Program-made: the position numbers and the translations under genes
Source of the DNA: Microbacteriaceae bacterium
GTDB taxonomy: Bacteria > Actinomycetota > Actinomycetes > Actinomycetales > Microbacteriaceae
Assembly (NCBI GenBank): GCA_017744755.1
Contig: JAGIAU010000060.1
Location: 1 to 10,225 of the forward strand
Length of the DNA stretch: 10,225 nucleotides
Direction: 5' to 3'
Notes under the pieces: generated by a model
Database searches by the model: none
What the model saw: only the letters and a program-made list of their open reading frames with translations
What the model was told of the DNA's origin: nothing
Shown: piece after piece, positions 1 through 6,969 of the stretch
How the letters are laid out: every line of letters starts with the position of its first letter
How positions within the stretch are numbered: position 1 is the first letter of the stretch

Positions 1-1833
<1,833 letters not shown>

Positions 1834-1847
1834 CCTCCCATCTTCCG

Positions 1848-1885
1848 CGTGGACGCTTCGCGGCCTTCCGGACAGGTAGGGAGTG
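1848..1885 (+). promoter_or_regulatory. Conserved promoter-like block, module 1
   Basis: A 38-bp stretch that aligns without gaps to 3176-3213, which lies upstream of the paralogous module. Shared pieces in order are CGTGGACG, TTCGCG, CTTCCGG and AGGTA, with divergent bases between them. It ends 37 bp before the ATG of the first membrane protein. The GGACG and AGGTA pieces are 18 bp apart in both copies, a plausible spacing for an ECF-type -35/-10 pair, though which bases are the real hexamers is inferred. It could also be an operator. It begins only 15 bp from the divergent icd start, so it may influence icd. Confidence 0.5.
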
Positions 1886-1922
1886 AGGCACCCTGTGAGG
1901 GCCTGTGGAGGAGTGAACGCGC

Positions 1923-2600
1923 ATGGATCTGCTGGAGGAACGACTGACCGCGGTCGGGCGGACGGCCGCTGGCGACGCCGAGGTGCGGGCGGCGCTCGCG
2001 GAGCTGGGGGCGGTGCACGGGCGGACGCGACGGCGTCGGGTGCGGCATCGCGCCGGTGCCGGCATCGGCGCGGGGGTCGCGGCGGTCGCGTTCGCGGCGA
2101 CGGCGGCAGTCGTGATCGTGCCGTGGACGATCGCCGATCCGGATTACGAGGTGACGCGGACGTGGGTCGATGCGAGCGGGGCGGAGCTCGGCACCTGCAC
2201 CTCCCGAACCGCGTTCTCCGACATTCCGGACGATCAGCGGGCCGTCGTCGAGCGCTTCATCGCCACGGCCGACCTGGGCACCGTGCATCCCGACCCGCTC
2301 CACGTCTACAAGGAACTCGAAGCGCTCGGCCGCGCGGAGGACTTCGGGCGGTTGCTGCCGGGGGCGGCCGTCCCGGACGACATGACACGCATGGTGGTCG
2401 GACCGATCTCCCCCGAGCGCCGTGCGTGGCTCTCCGACGCGCGAATTCTGCAAGAGGCGCTCGAAGCGGAGATCGGTGCGCAGATCGGCCGTGAGCTGGC
2501 GGAGGCGGGCTTCGTCAATGTGGCCGGCTCGGATGAGATCCCCGGGTACACGGCGAACTTCGAAATCCATTGCACCACCGACCCGGTGCAGGACGAATGA
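1923..2600 (+). CDS. Single-pass membrane protein, candidate sensor/anti-sigma factor, module 1
   Basis: I do not recognise the family. The 225-residue protein has a short Arg-rich cytoplasmic N-terminus (1-43), one membrane segment (about 44-68) and an extracytoplasmic domain of about 155 residues with only two cysteines, Cys92 and Cys217, which may form a disulfide. Its paralogue at 3238-3909 shares an EERL...VR.AL start, PDY...W.D..G..LG.C just after the membrane, SDARILQEAL near 171-180 and FEIHCTTD at 213-220. GGAGGAG lies 9 bp before the ATG. The TGA overlaps the start of an ECF sigma gene, suggesting translational coupling, so an anti-sigma or sensor role is inferred. There is no HxxxCxxC zinc anti-sigma motif, and the gene precedes the sigma gene, whereas anti-sigma genes usually follow. 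It could instead be a sigma-dependent exported protein of other function. Confidence 0.8.
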   Translation: MDLLEERLTAVGRTAAGDAEVRAALAELGAVHGRTRRRRVRHRAGAGIGAGVAAVAFAATAAVVIVPWTIADPDYEVTRTWVDASGAELGTCTSRTAFSDIPDDQRAVVERFIATADLGTVHPDPLHVYKELEALGRAEDFGRLLPGAAVPDDMTRMVVGPISPERRAWLSDARILQEALEAEIGAQIGRELAEAGFVNVAGSDEIPGYTANFEIHCTTDPVQDE

Positions 2601-3094
2601 CGAGATCTTCTGATGTCGAGCGGGTGCTCGCGGACGCCGCGCCCGCGCTCCTCGGCTACTTCCTGCGCCGCGTCGAGCCGGCCGAGGACGCTGCGGACCT
2701 CATGAACGAGACGCTCGCCGCGGCGTGGAAGGCGTCCCGGCGGATGCCCGCGGACGCGGAGGCCGCGCGGATGTGGTGCTTCGGCGTCGCGAGGAACGTG
2801 CTGCGCAACCACGAGCGCGGCCACCGCCGGCGCGACGCGCTCGCAGACCGGCTGCACGTGGCGCTCGCGGTCGCCGAGGTCCCCGCGTTCTCCGGCGAGG
2901 AGCTCGATCTGCGGGCCGCCGTCGCGGCGCTGCCGGACGGCCTGCCGGAGCTCGTCCGGCTCGTGCACTGGGACGGGTTCACGGTCGCGGAGGCCGCGGA
3001 GCTGCTGGGCATCCCGGCCTCGACGGCGCGTTCGCAGCATGCCCGGGCGAAGTCGCTGCTGCGGGATTCCCTCGCGGAGCGCTCCTCCGCCTGA
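2597..3094 (+). CDS. ECF-type RNA polymerase sigma factor, module 1
   Basis: Directs RNA polymerase to a specific promoter set. At 165 residues it is a minimal ECF sigma. Region 2 spans about 14-79, with AEDAADLMNETLAAAWK at 29-45 and the region 2.3-2.4 core MWCFGVARNVLRNH at 59-72 (-10 recognition). A linker covers about 80-103. Region 4 spans about 104-160, with ALPDGLPELVRLVHWDGFT and the helix-turn-helix AEAAELLGIPASTARSQHARAK (-35 recognition), quoted in parts here. The ATG overlaps the upstream stop as ATGA; an ATG 27 bp earlier lies inside the preceding gene and gives a tail the paralogue lacks. Residues 108-165 are identical to those of the second sigma factor. The shared conserved block before both modules suggests autoregulation. 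The ECF subgroup and target genes cannot be read from sequence alone. Confidence 0.9.
   Translation: MTRSSDVERVLADAAPALLGYFLRRVEPAEDAADLMNETLAAAWKASRRMPADAEAARMWCFGVARNVLRNHERGHRRRDALADRLHVALAVAEVPAFSGEELDLRAAVAALPDGLPELVRLVHWDGFTVAEAAELLGIPASTARSQHARAKSLLRDSLAERSSA
2756..2802 (+). repeat. 47-bp block identical in both sigma genes (with 4068-4114)
   Basis: Bases 2756-2802 match 4068-4114 exactly and encode the region 2.3-2.4 core of both sigma factors. The flanking sequence on each side is clearly divergent, so this is an isolated patch of identity. Confidence 0.85.
2918..3094 (+). repeat. 177-bp near-identical tract, copy 1 (with 4230-4406)
   Basis: Matches 4230-4406 at 176 of 177 positions; the sole difference is G at 3007 versus C at 4319, silent in a leucine codon. 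It covers sigma region 4 through the stop codon. Similarity stops right after the TGA and falls off sharply upstream. Confidence 0.95.
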
Positions 3095-3126
3095 TCCGGC
3101 GCCCGACTCCGCCTGGTCGCCGCGCT

Positions 3127-3173
3127 GGACGCAAACGGTCCGCATCGGGTGGGGAATGAAGCTGTTTGCGCCC
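3127..3173 (+). repeat. 47-bp imperfect palindromic element, copy A
   Basis: The ends are GGACGCAAACGG and CTGTTTGCGCCC, inverted repeats matching at 10 of 12 positions and separated by 23 bp. The same architecture recurs at 4428-4475 (opposite orientation) and 4523-4569. It lies 32 bp after the first sigma stop and 2 bp before the second promoter-like block. It could be an intergenic repeat, a hairpin acting on RNA, or a paired binding site. No T-tract follows, so a standard intrinsic terminator is not obvious. Confidence 0.75.
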
Positions 3174-3175
3174 GA

Positions 3176-3213
3176 CGTGGACGTTTCGCGCGCTTCCGGG
3201 AAGGTACGGGATG
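3176..3213 (+). promoter_or_regulatory. Conserved promoter-like block, module 2
   Basis: Gapless partner of 1848-1885, sharing CGTGGACG, TTCGCG, CTTCCGG and AGGTA at the same spacing. It ends 24 bp before the ATG at 3238. Here there is no divergent icd gene, so conservation in both places ties the block to the sigma modules. A role as an autoregulated ECF promoter is inferred. Confidence 0.5.
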
Positions 3214-3237
3214 GACGAACCTTGGGAGGAGCACGAG

Positions 3238-3909
3238 ATGGACGAGTTCGAGGAACGCCTGCGGGCGGCCGCGCCGACGGTCGCCGATGACGCCGGGGTG
3301 CGCGGCGCGCTCGCGGCGGTCGTCGCGGGACGGACGCACCGGCAGGGTCGGGCGCCGTTCATCGGGCTCGCCGTGACCGGGGTGCTCGCGCTCGGCGGGA
3401 TCGGGGCGGCCGCCGCGGCCGGGGCGTTCGAGTGGTCCGTCGTCACGGAGCCCGACTACTCGATCGGCCGGGACTGGTACGACGTCGCCGGGAACCGCCT
3501 GGGCTCCTGCGAGGAGCGCGTCGACGTGACGATGCTCGATGCGCAGGTTCGGCCGGCCGTCGAGGCGTGGTTCGCGACGCACGACGTGTCGACGATGCAG
3601 CCGCGCGCCGAGTGGGTCGCCCATGCGCTGCTGATGCGCGGCGACCCGGAGCGGCTGCCGGAGCTGCTGCCGGGCGAGACCATCGAGCCGTACCTCGCGG
3701 ACTATCAGGGACCGGCCGATGGGATGCCGTCGCATGTGTCGCAGGCGCACACGAAGTACGCCGACGCGAGGATCCTGCAGGAGGCGCTCTCCCGCGAAGT
3801 GAACTGGCAGATCGCTCGCGCCATCCGCGCGGCCTCACCGGAGATCGGCGATGCGGCCGTCACCGGGACCTTCGAGATCCACTGCACGACCGACTGGGAT
3901 CAGCGTTGA
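3238..3909 (+). CDS. Single-pass membrane protein, candidate sensor/anti-sigma factor, module 2
   Basis: Unrecognised family; paralogue of the protein at 1923-2600. The 223 residues comprise a cytoplasmic N-terminus (1-39), one membrane segment (about 41-64) and an extracytoplasmic domain with just two cysteines, Cys91 and Cys215, at positions equivalent to those in copy 1. Shared motifs are EERLRA near the start, EPDY...W.D..G..LGSC at 71-91, YADARILQEAL at 174-184 and FEIHCTTD at 212-219. The ATG at 3238 is preferred because GGGAGGA sits 7 bp before it and because MDEFEERL aligns with MDLLEERL of copy 1; ATGs at 3166 and 3211 fall in or before the promoter-like block. The TGA overlaps the next gene's TTG. 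Divergence from copy 1 is concentrated in the middle of the outer domain, suggesting different input signals. No zinc anti-sigma motif is present. Confidence 0.8.
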   Translation: MDEFEERLRAAAPTVADDAGVRGALAAVVAGRTHRQGRAPFIGLAVTGVLALGGIGAAAAAGAFEWSVVTEPDYSIGRDWYDVAGNRLGSCEERVDVTMLDAQVRPAVEAWFATHDVSTMQPRAEWVAHALLMRGDPERLPELLPGETIEPYLADYQGPADGMPSHVSQAHTKYADARILQEALSREVNWQIARAIRAASPEIGDAAVTGTFEIHCTTDWDQR

Positions 3910-4406
3910 GGTCCCGCCGCACCCCCGCGGAGGCGGTGCTGGCCGAGGCGGCGCCGGTGCTGCTCGCCTACTTCCTCCGCCGCGTCGCCGTGGCGGAGGA
4001 CGCGGCTGATCTGGTGAGCGAGACGCTCGCCGCCGTCTGGAAGGCGCGGCGGCGGATGCCGGGGGATGCGGAGGCCGCGCGGATGTGGTGCTTCGGCGTC
4101 GCGAGGAACGTGCTCCTCCATCACCGTCGCGGCGGCGGCCGCCGGGACGCACTCATCGACCGGCTGCGCGGGGCGATCTCCTTCGCGCCGCCGCCGGTGG
4201 TCACCGAGGACGCCCTCGCCGTGCGCGAGGCCGTCGCGGCGCTGCCGGACGGCCTGCCGGAGCTCGTCCGGCTCGTGCACTGGGACGGGTTCACGGTCGC
4301 GGAGGCCGCGGAGCTGCTCGGCATCCCGGCCTCGACGGCGCGTTCGCAGCATGCCCGGGCGAAGTCGCTGCTGCGGGATTCCCTCGCGGAGCGCTCCTCC
4401 GCCTGA
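3906..4406 (+). CDS. ECF-type RNA polymerase sigma factor, module 2
   Basis: A 166-residue ECF sigma paralogous to that at 2597-3094. Region 2 spans about 15-80, with EDAADLVSETLAAVWK and MWCFGVARNVLLHH; the linker (about 83-102) is the most divergent part, and region 4 (about 105-161) carries the same helix-turn-helix. Residues 109-166 match the first sigma exactly. There is no ATG: the proposed start is a TTG overlapping the preceding stop as TTGA, which mirrors the ATGA of copy 1 and aligns the N-termini. A GTG at 3939 is the alternative but would trim 11 residues. A TTG start with a weak ribosome site predicts low, coupled translation. With identical region 4 and region 2.3-2.4 cores, the two sigmas probably read overlapping promoters. 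Confidence 0.87.
   Translation: MRSRRTPAEAVLAEAAPVLLAYFLRRVAVAEDAADLVSETLAAVWKARRRMPGDAEAARMWCFGVARNVLLHHRRGGGRRDALIDRLRGAISFAPPPVVTEDALAVREAVAALPDGLPELVRLVHWDGFTVAEAAELLGIPASTARSQHARAKSLLRDSLAERSSA
4230..4406 (+). repeat. 177-bp near-identical tract, copy 2 (with 2918-3094)
   Basis: Partner of 2918-3094 with one silent difference. It ends exactly at the stop codon; the next bases are unrelated to those following the first sigma gene. Confidence 0.95.
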
Positions 4407-4427
4407 GCGACCCTTCCGCCCTCAGGT

Positions 4428-4475
4428 GGGCGCGAACAGTTGCCATGAGCCGCTCCACCTGCGCCATTTGCGTCC
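4428..4475 (-). repeat. 48-bp imperfect palindromic element, copy C (inverted)
   Basis: Read on the plus strand it starts GGGCGCGAACAG and ends CCATTTGCGTCC, which is the reverse of copies A and B. The ends are imperfect inverted repeats around 24 bp. With flanking bases, CAGGTGGGCGCGAACAG (4423-4439) is perfectly complementary to 4558-4574 in copy B, so C and B together could fold into one long hairpin. Confidence 0.75.
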
Positions 4476-4495
4476 ACTCGGTAGCCCGGGTTCGG

Positions 4496-4513
4496 GGACG
4501 CGCCGGGGCGTCC
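4496..4513. terminator. Hairpin between convergent genes, possible terminator
   Basis: GGACGC (4496-4501) and GCGTCC (4508-4513) form a perfect 6-bp stem around a 6-base loop, nested between the inverted elements C and B. It lies between the second sigma gene and the convergent oxidoreductase operon. No T-tract follows on either strand, so termination is only a suggestion. Confidence 0.3.
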
Positions 4514-4522
4514 TGCGGGGGT

Positions 4523-4569
4523 GGACGCCAATGGTCCTCTTCGGGATGCAGACACAGCTGTTCGCGCCC
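4523..4569 (+). repeat. 47-bp imperfect palindromic element, copy B
   Basis: The ends are GGACGCCAATGG and CTGTTCGCGCCC, same orientation and same 23-bp interior length as copy A; the interior matches A at about 13 of 23 positions. It lies 20 bp from the end of the oxidoreductase gene. The 4407-4589 gap is thus almost filled by structured repeats. Confidence 0.75.
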
Positions 4570-4589
4570 ACCTGGGCGGAGCAGGGGCC

Positions 4590-6143
4590 CTATGCCCCGG
4601 AGAACACGTCCCGGCGCACGCGGCGCACGCCGACCCGGCGGAGCCCGGCGGACAGCTCGGCGACCATGGCCGGCGGGCCGGAGACATAGGCGATGCGGCC
4701 GGGAAGGTCGGGCAGCGCGTCCGCGAGCGACTCGGCGGAGAAGCGGCCGGGCCCGAGCCAGGCCCAGCCCTCCGGCAGCGGCTCGGGCGCGACGGGGCAG
4801 GACAGGATGACGGGCACGCCGGACCGGCGCAGCTCGTCGAGGAACGGGGGTGACTCCTCGCCGGACCGGTACACGAGGACGTAGTCGGCGCGGGGATCGC
4901 GGGCGGCGATCATCGCGAGGAACGGCGTGATCCCGATCCCGCCGGCGACGAGCAGCGCCTCCGTGTCGAGGCCCGGCGCGACGAAGTCGCCGACCACCCG
5001 GGTCGCGGTCAGCTCGTCGCCGGGCTGCAGCGCGGCGAGCGCGGTCTTGGCCGAGGACGGGTGCACCGGCACGGTGAACGCGAGGCGCAGCTCGTCCGCC
5101 CCAGGCGCCGAGACGATGGAGAACACGCGGCGGCGACCGCGGAGATCCCGCGGCCGGTGCGGCACCGCGACCTCGACCGCCTGGCCGGCGAGGTGGCGCA
5201 CCGGGGACTCCGGTCGCAGCCGCAGCTCGACAGTGCGCTCGCCGAGCGGCGTCGCGGCGACGACCTCGAGGCGCACGAGGCGGCGCAGGCCGAAGGCGAA
5301 GGCGATGGCGTTGGCCAGCACGAGGCCGAGCTCCGGGGTCGAGCCGACCGGGCCGATGCTGAAGGGGACCGAGGCGACGGCGGCGGCGACTGCGGCGACG
5401 ATGAGCCGCTGCCACCAGCGGCCCGGCAGCGTCTGCGGCTCGCTCAGCATGAAGCCGGCGGCGAACACGATCGGCAGCGAGCCGAACGCGGTCCCCAGCG
5501 ACAGGTCGAGCGGCATCCCGAAGCCGGTGAACTGGACGAGCCGTACGGCCGCCGCGACGACCACGTAGGCGACGACGGGGAGCAGCACACTGCTCCGGTA
5601 CGCGACGATCAGCGCGCCCACTGCGACGAACGGCAGCAGCGGCGGCGTCGCGACCCACCATGTCGGCAGGGCCAGCGCGTCGGATCCCGTCGCGGAGAGG
5701 ATCGCCGCGACGATGCCGACGACGAGGGCGCCGAGCGCGGCGGGGTTGAACACGTGCCGGCCGAGGCGCGCGACGAGGAAGCGGGAGGCGCCTGCGATGA
5801 GGCCGGCCACCGCGACCGCGATGAGGTCGGGCGCCTCGAGCCGTGGCGTGAAGAGCAGGAAGACGAGCAGCGCCGAGACGAGCACGGACTCCGTCTCCGG
5901 CCGCGCGCGCATCGCGGCGCCGGCGGCGAACGCGCCCGCGAGCGTCGCCGCGACCGCGACGAGGAGGGAGACGACGCCGGCGAGCGGGTCGAACGGCAGC
6001 GCGCCGACGAGCATGAAGACGAGCGCCGCGACGACGATGAGCCAGAGCAGCGCGGCGATCACCAGGATCGCCGTGAACCTCCCGAGGATGCGGTCGACGA
6101 CGCCCCGCATGGCGGCCCATGCCGCGAGCACCGCGGTCCTCAT
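4590..6143 (-). CDS. NqrB/RnfD-like membrane domain fused to an FAD/NAD(P) ferredoxin-reductase domain
   Basis: Predicted to move electrons from NAD(P)H via FAD through a membrane domain to an extracytosolic flavin acceptor. It has 517 residues. Residues about 20-287 hold multiple hydrophobic membrane segments with the NqrB/RnfD-type motif HVFNPAALG at 130-138 and FMLSEPQTLP at 231-240. Residues about 290-517 form a ferredoxin-NADP reductase-like module: FAD-binding RRVFSIVSAP at 338-347, nucleotide-binding AGGIGITPF at 400-408, SGPPAMV at 488-494 and a terminal DVFSG. There is no C-terminal 2Fe-2S ferredoxin domain. I see no threonine-based flavinylation motif of the RnfD/NqrB kind in the membrane part, so any membrane flavin may be non-covalent. 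The ATG overlaps the ApbE stop (ATGA), making it the last gene of the flavin operon. Physiological donor and final acceptor are unknown. Confidence 0.85.
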   Translation of the reverse strand: MRTAVLAAWAAMRGVVDRILGRFTAILVIAALLWLIVVAALVFMLVGALPFDPLAGVVSLLVAVAATLAGAFAAGAAMRARPETESVLVSALLVFLLFTPRLEAPDLIAVAVAGLIAGASRFLVARLGRHVFNPAALGALVVGIVAAILSATGSDALALPTWWVATPPLLPFVAVGALIVAYRSSVLLPVVAYVVVAAAVRLVQFTGFGMPLDLSLGTAFGSLPIVFAAGFMLSEPQTLPGRWWQRLIVAAVAAAVASVPFSIGPVGSTPELGLVLANAIAFAFGLRRLVRLEVVAATPLGERTVELRLRPESPVRHLAGQAVEVAVPHRPRDLRGRRRVFSIVSAPGADELRLAFTVPVHPSSAKTALAALQPGDELTATRVVGDFVAPGLDTEALLVAGGIGITPFLAMIAARDPRADYVLVYRSGEESPPFLDELRRSGVPVILSCPVAPEPLPEGWAWLGPGRFSAESLADALPDLPGRIAYVSGPPAMVAELSAGLRRVGVRRVRRDVFSGA

Positions 6144-6964
6144 GCGTACACCTCTCCCGGCCACTGCTCGGAGCGCTGGATGCGTCCGTCCGAGGTGATT
6201 CTCACCCATTCCACCCCGAGTGCGGCAGGGAGGCCCGCCGTGAAGAAGAGGGCCGTCGCCGCGCCGTCCGCGACGAGCGCGGTTCGTGCGAGCGCCCAGG
6301 TCGCCACGATGTCGCTCGTGGGGAGGCCCGTCAGCGCGTCGACGACGTGATGCACCGGGGTGCCGTCGAGGGCGATCCAGCGGCGGCGGTTCACGGCGGA
6401 GGCGCAGAGCGCGGCGTCGCCGAGCTCGACGACGCCGACCGCTCGGCTCGGATCGCCCGGGTGCTCGAGCGCCACGCGGATGGGGCGCGAGAACGCGCCG
6501 ACGGCGTCCCTGTCCCCGTCCCCGGCATCGCGGCGGCCCCGGTGCCGCAGGTCGCCGCTCGCGTCGACGATCCAGGCGTCGACGCCGTGCGCGTCCAGGA
6601 CGTCGCCGACGAGGTCGACGAGGTGGCCCTTGCCGGCGGCGCCGACGTCGATCGCCGCCGATGGCGGCCCGTAGCCGAGGCGGGCCAGCGCTGCCCCCGC
6701 GCCGAGGCTCAGCCGTCCCCCGGTCGCCGGTCCGAGCACGTCGTACAGCGCGAAGAGCGGCTCGCGCTCCTCGGGCGGCAGATCCTCGGCGCTCGCCTCG
6801 CCGCGGCCGATCGCGGTGACCACCGAGTCCGCGCGGAACCGCGACCACGCCAGGTCGTATGCCGCGATCCGATCGGAGACGGCGTCGCGGACCGCCTGCG
6901 GGAGGGCGTTCTCCGTCTCGATCTCCCAGGGCGCCCCGATGGCCTCGAAGCGCCAGGAGACCAC
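6140..6964 (-). CDS. apbE: FAD:protein FMN transferase (ApbE family)
   Basis: Transfers FMN from FAD onto a Ser/Thr of a partner flavoprotein using Mg2+; the likely substrate is the lipoprotein encoded just upstream. The 274-residue protein starts RFEAIGAPWEIE, typical of actinobacterial ApbE. Visible family motifs: SRFRADS at 41-47, DVGAAGKGHLVD at 106-117 (the usual AKG reads GKG here), WIVDASGDLRHRG at 131-143, HHVVDALTGLP at 205-215, and ADGAATALF at 232-240 with the metal-binding Asp233 and Thr237. The GTG at 6964 fits because family similarity begins right after it; the frame stays open upstream but there reads as low-complexity Arg-rich sequence antisense-like to nothing, overlapping the lipoprotein gene. 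No signal peptide is visible from any start, unlike many lipoprotein ApbEs. It follows the lipoprotein stop by 5 bp and overlaps the reductase start. Confidence 0.9.
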   Translation of the reverse strand: MVSWRFEAIGAPWEIETENALPQAVRDAVSDRIAAYDLAWSRFRADSVVTAIGRGEASAEDLPPEEREPLFALYDVLGPATGGRLSLGAGAALARLGYGPPSAAIDVGAAGKGHLVDLVGDVLDAHGVDAWIVDASGDLRHRGRRDAGDGDRDAVGAFSRPIRVALEHPGDPSRAVGVVELGDAALCASAVNRRRWIALDGTPVHHVVDALTGLPTSDIVATWALARTALVADGAATALFFTAGLPAALGVEWVRITSDGRIQRSEQWPGEVYA

Positions 6965-6969
6965 GGGAC

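Larger units (their letters stand above)
1848..3094 (+). repeat. Tandem duplicated module, copy 1 (promoter block, membrane protein, ECF sigma)
   Basis: This unit and 3176-4406 share the same order of parts: promoter-like block, single-pass membrane protein, stop/start overlap, ECF sigma gene. Similarity is patchy. The membrane proteins are clearly but distantly related, while stretches of the sigma genes are identical. This is an old duplication with later sequence exchange rather than a fresh copy. Confidence 0.85.
3176..4406 (+). repeat. Tandem duplicated module, copy 2 (promoter block, membrane protein, ECF sigma)
   Basis: Second copy of the unit at 1848-3094, with the same part order and nearly the same length. 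It differs in its TTG sigma start and in being followed by two palindromic elements instead of one. Confidence 0.85.

Noticed and set aside
1891..1901. Small dyad CCCT-GTG-AGGG in the icd upstream region
   Set aside because: Only 4 bp per arm and not repeated at the second module; likely chance in GC-rich DNA.
2570..2596. Earlier ATG for the first sigma factor
   Set aside because: It adds nine residues absent from the paralogue, and the ATGA overlap at 2597 is matched by TTGA in the second module.
3166..3237. Longer N-terminus for the second membrane protein (ATG at 3166 or 3211)
   Set aside because: The extension would overlap the promoter-like block, has no equivalent in the first copy, and the ATG at 3238 has a good ribosome site.
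4476..4500. tRNA T-arm-like string GGGTTCGGGG between the inverted elements
   Set aside because: No acceptor stem, anticodon arm or other tRNA parts can be built around it.
3127..4569. Palindromic elements as ends of an insertion sequence
   Set aside because: No transposase or remnant lies between them and no target-site duplications are seen; the genes between A and C are the sigma module.
4291..6120. Long minus-strand frame of 609 codons over the oxidoreductase region
   Set aside because: Arg-rich, motif-free, and out of frame with the clearly conserved NqrB-like/FNR protein; it also runs through the repeat region and antisense to the sigma gene.
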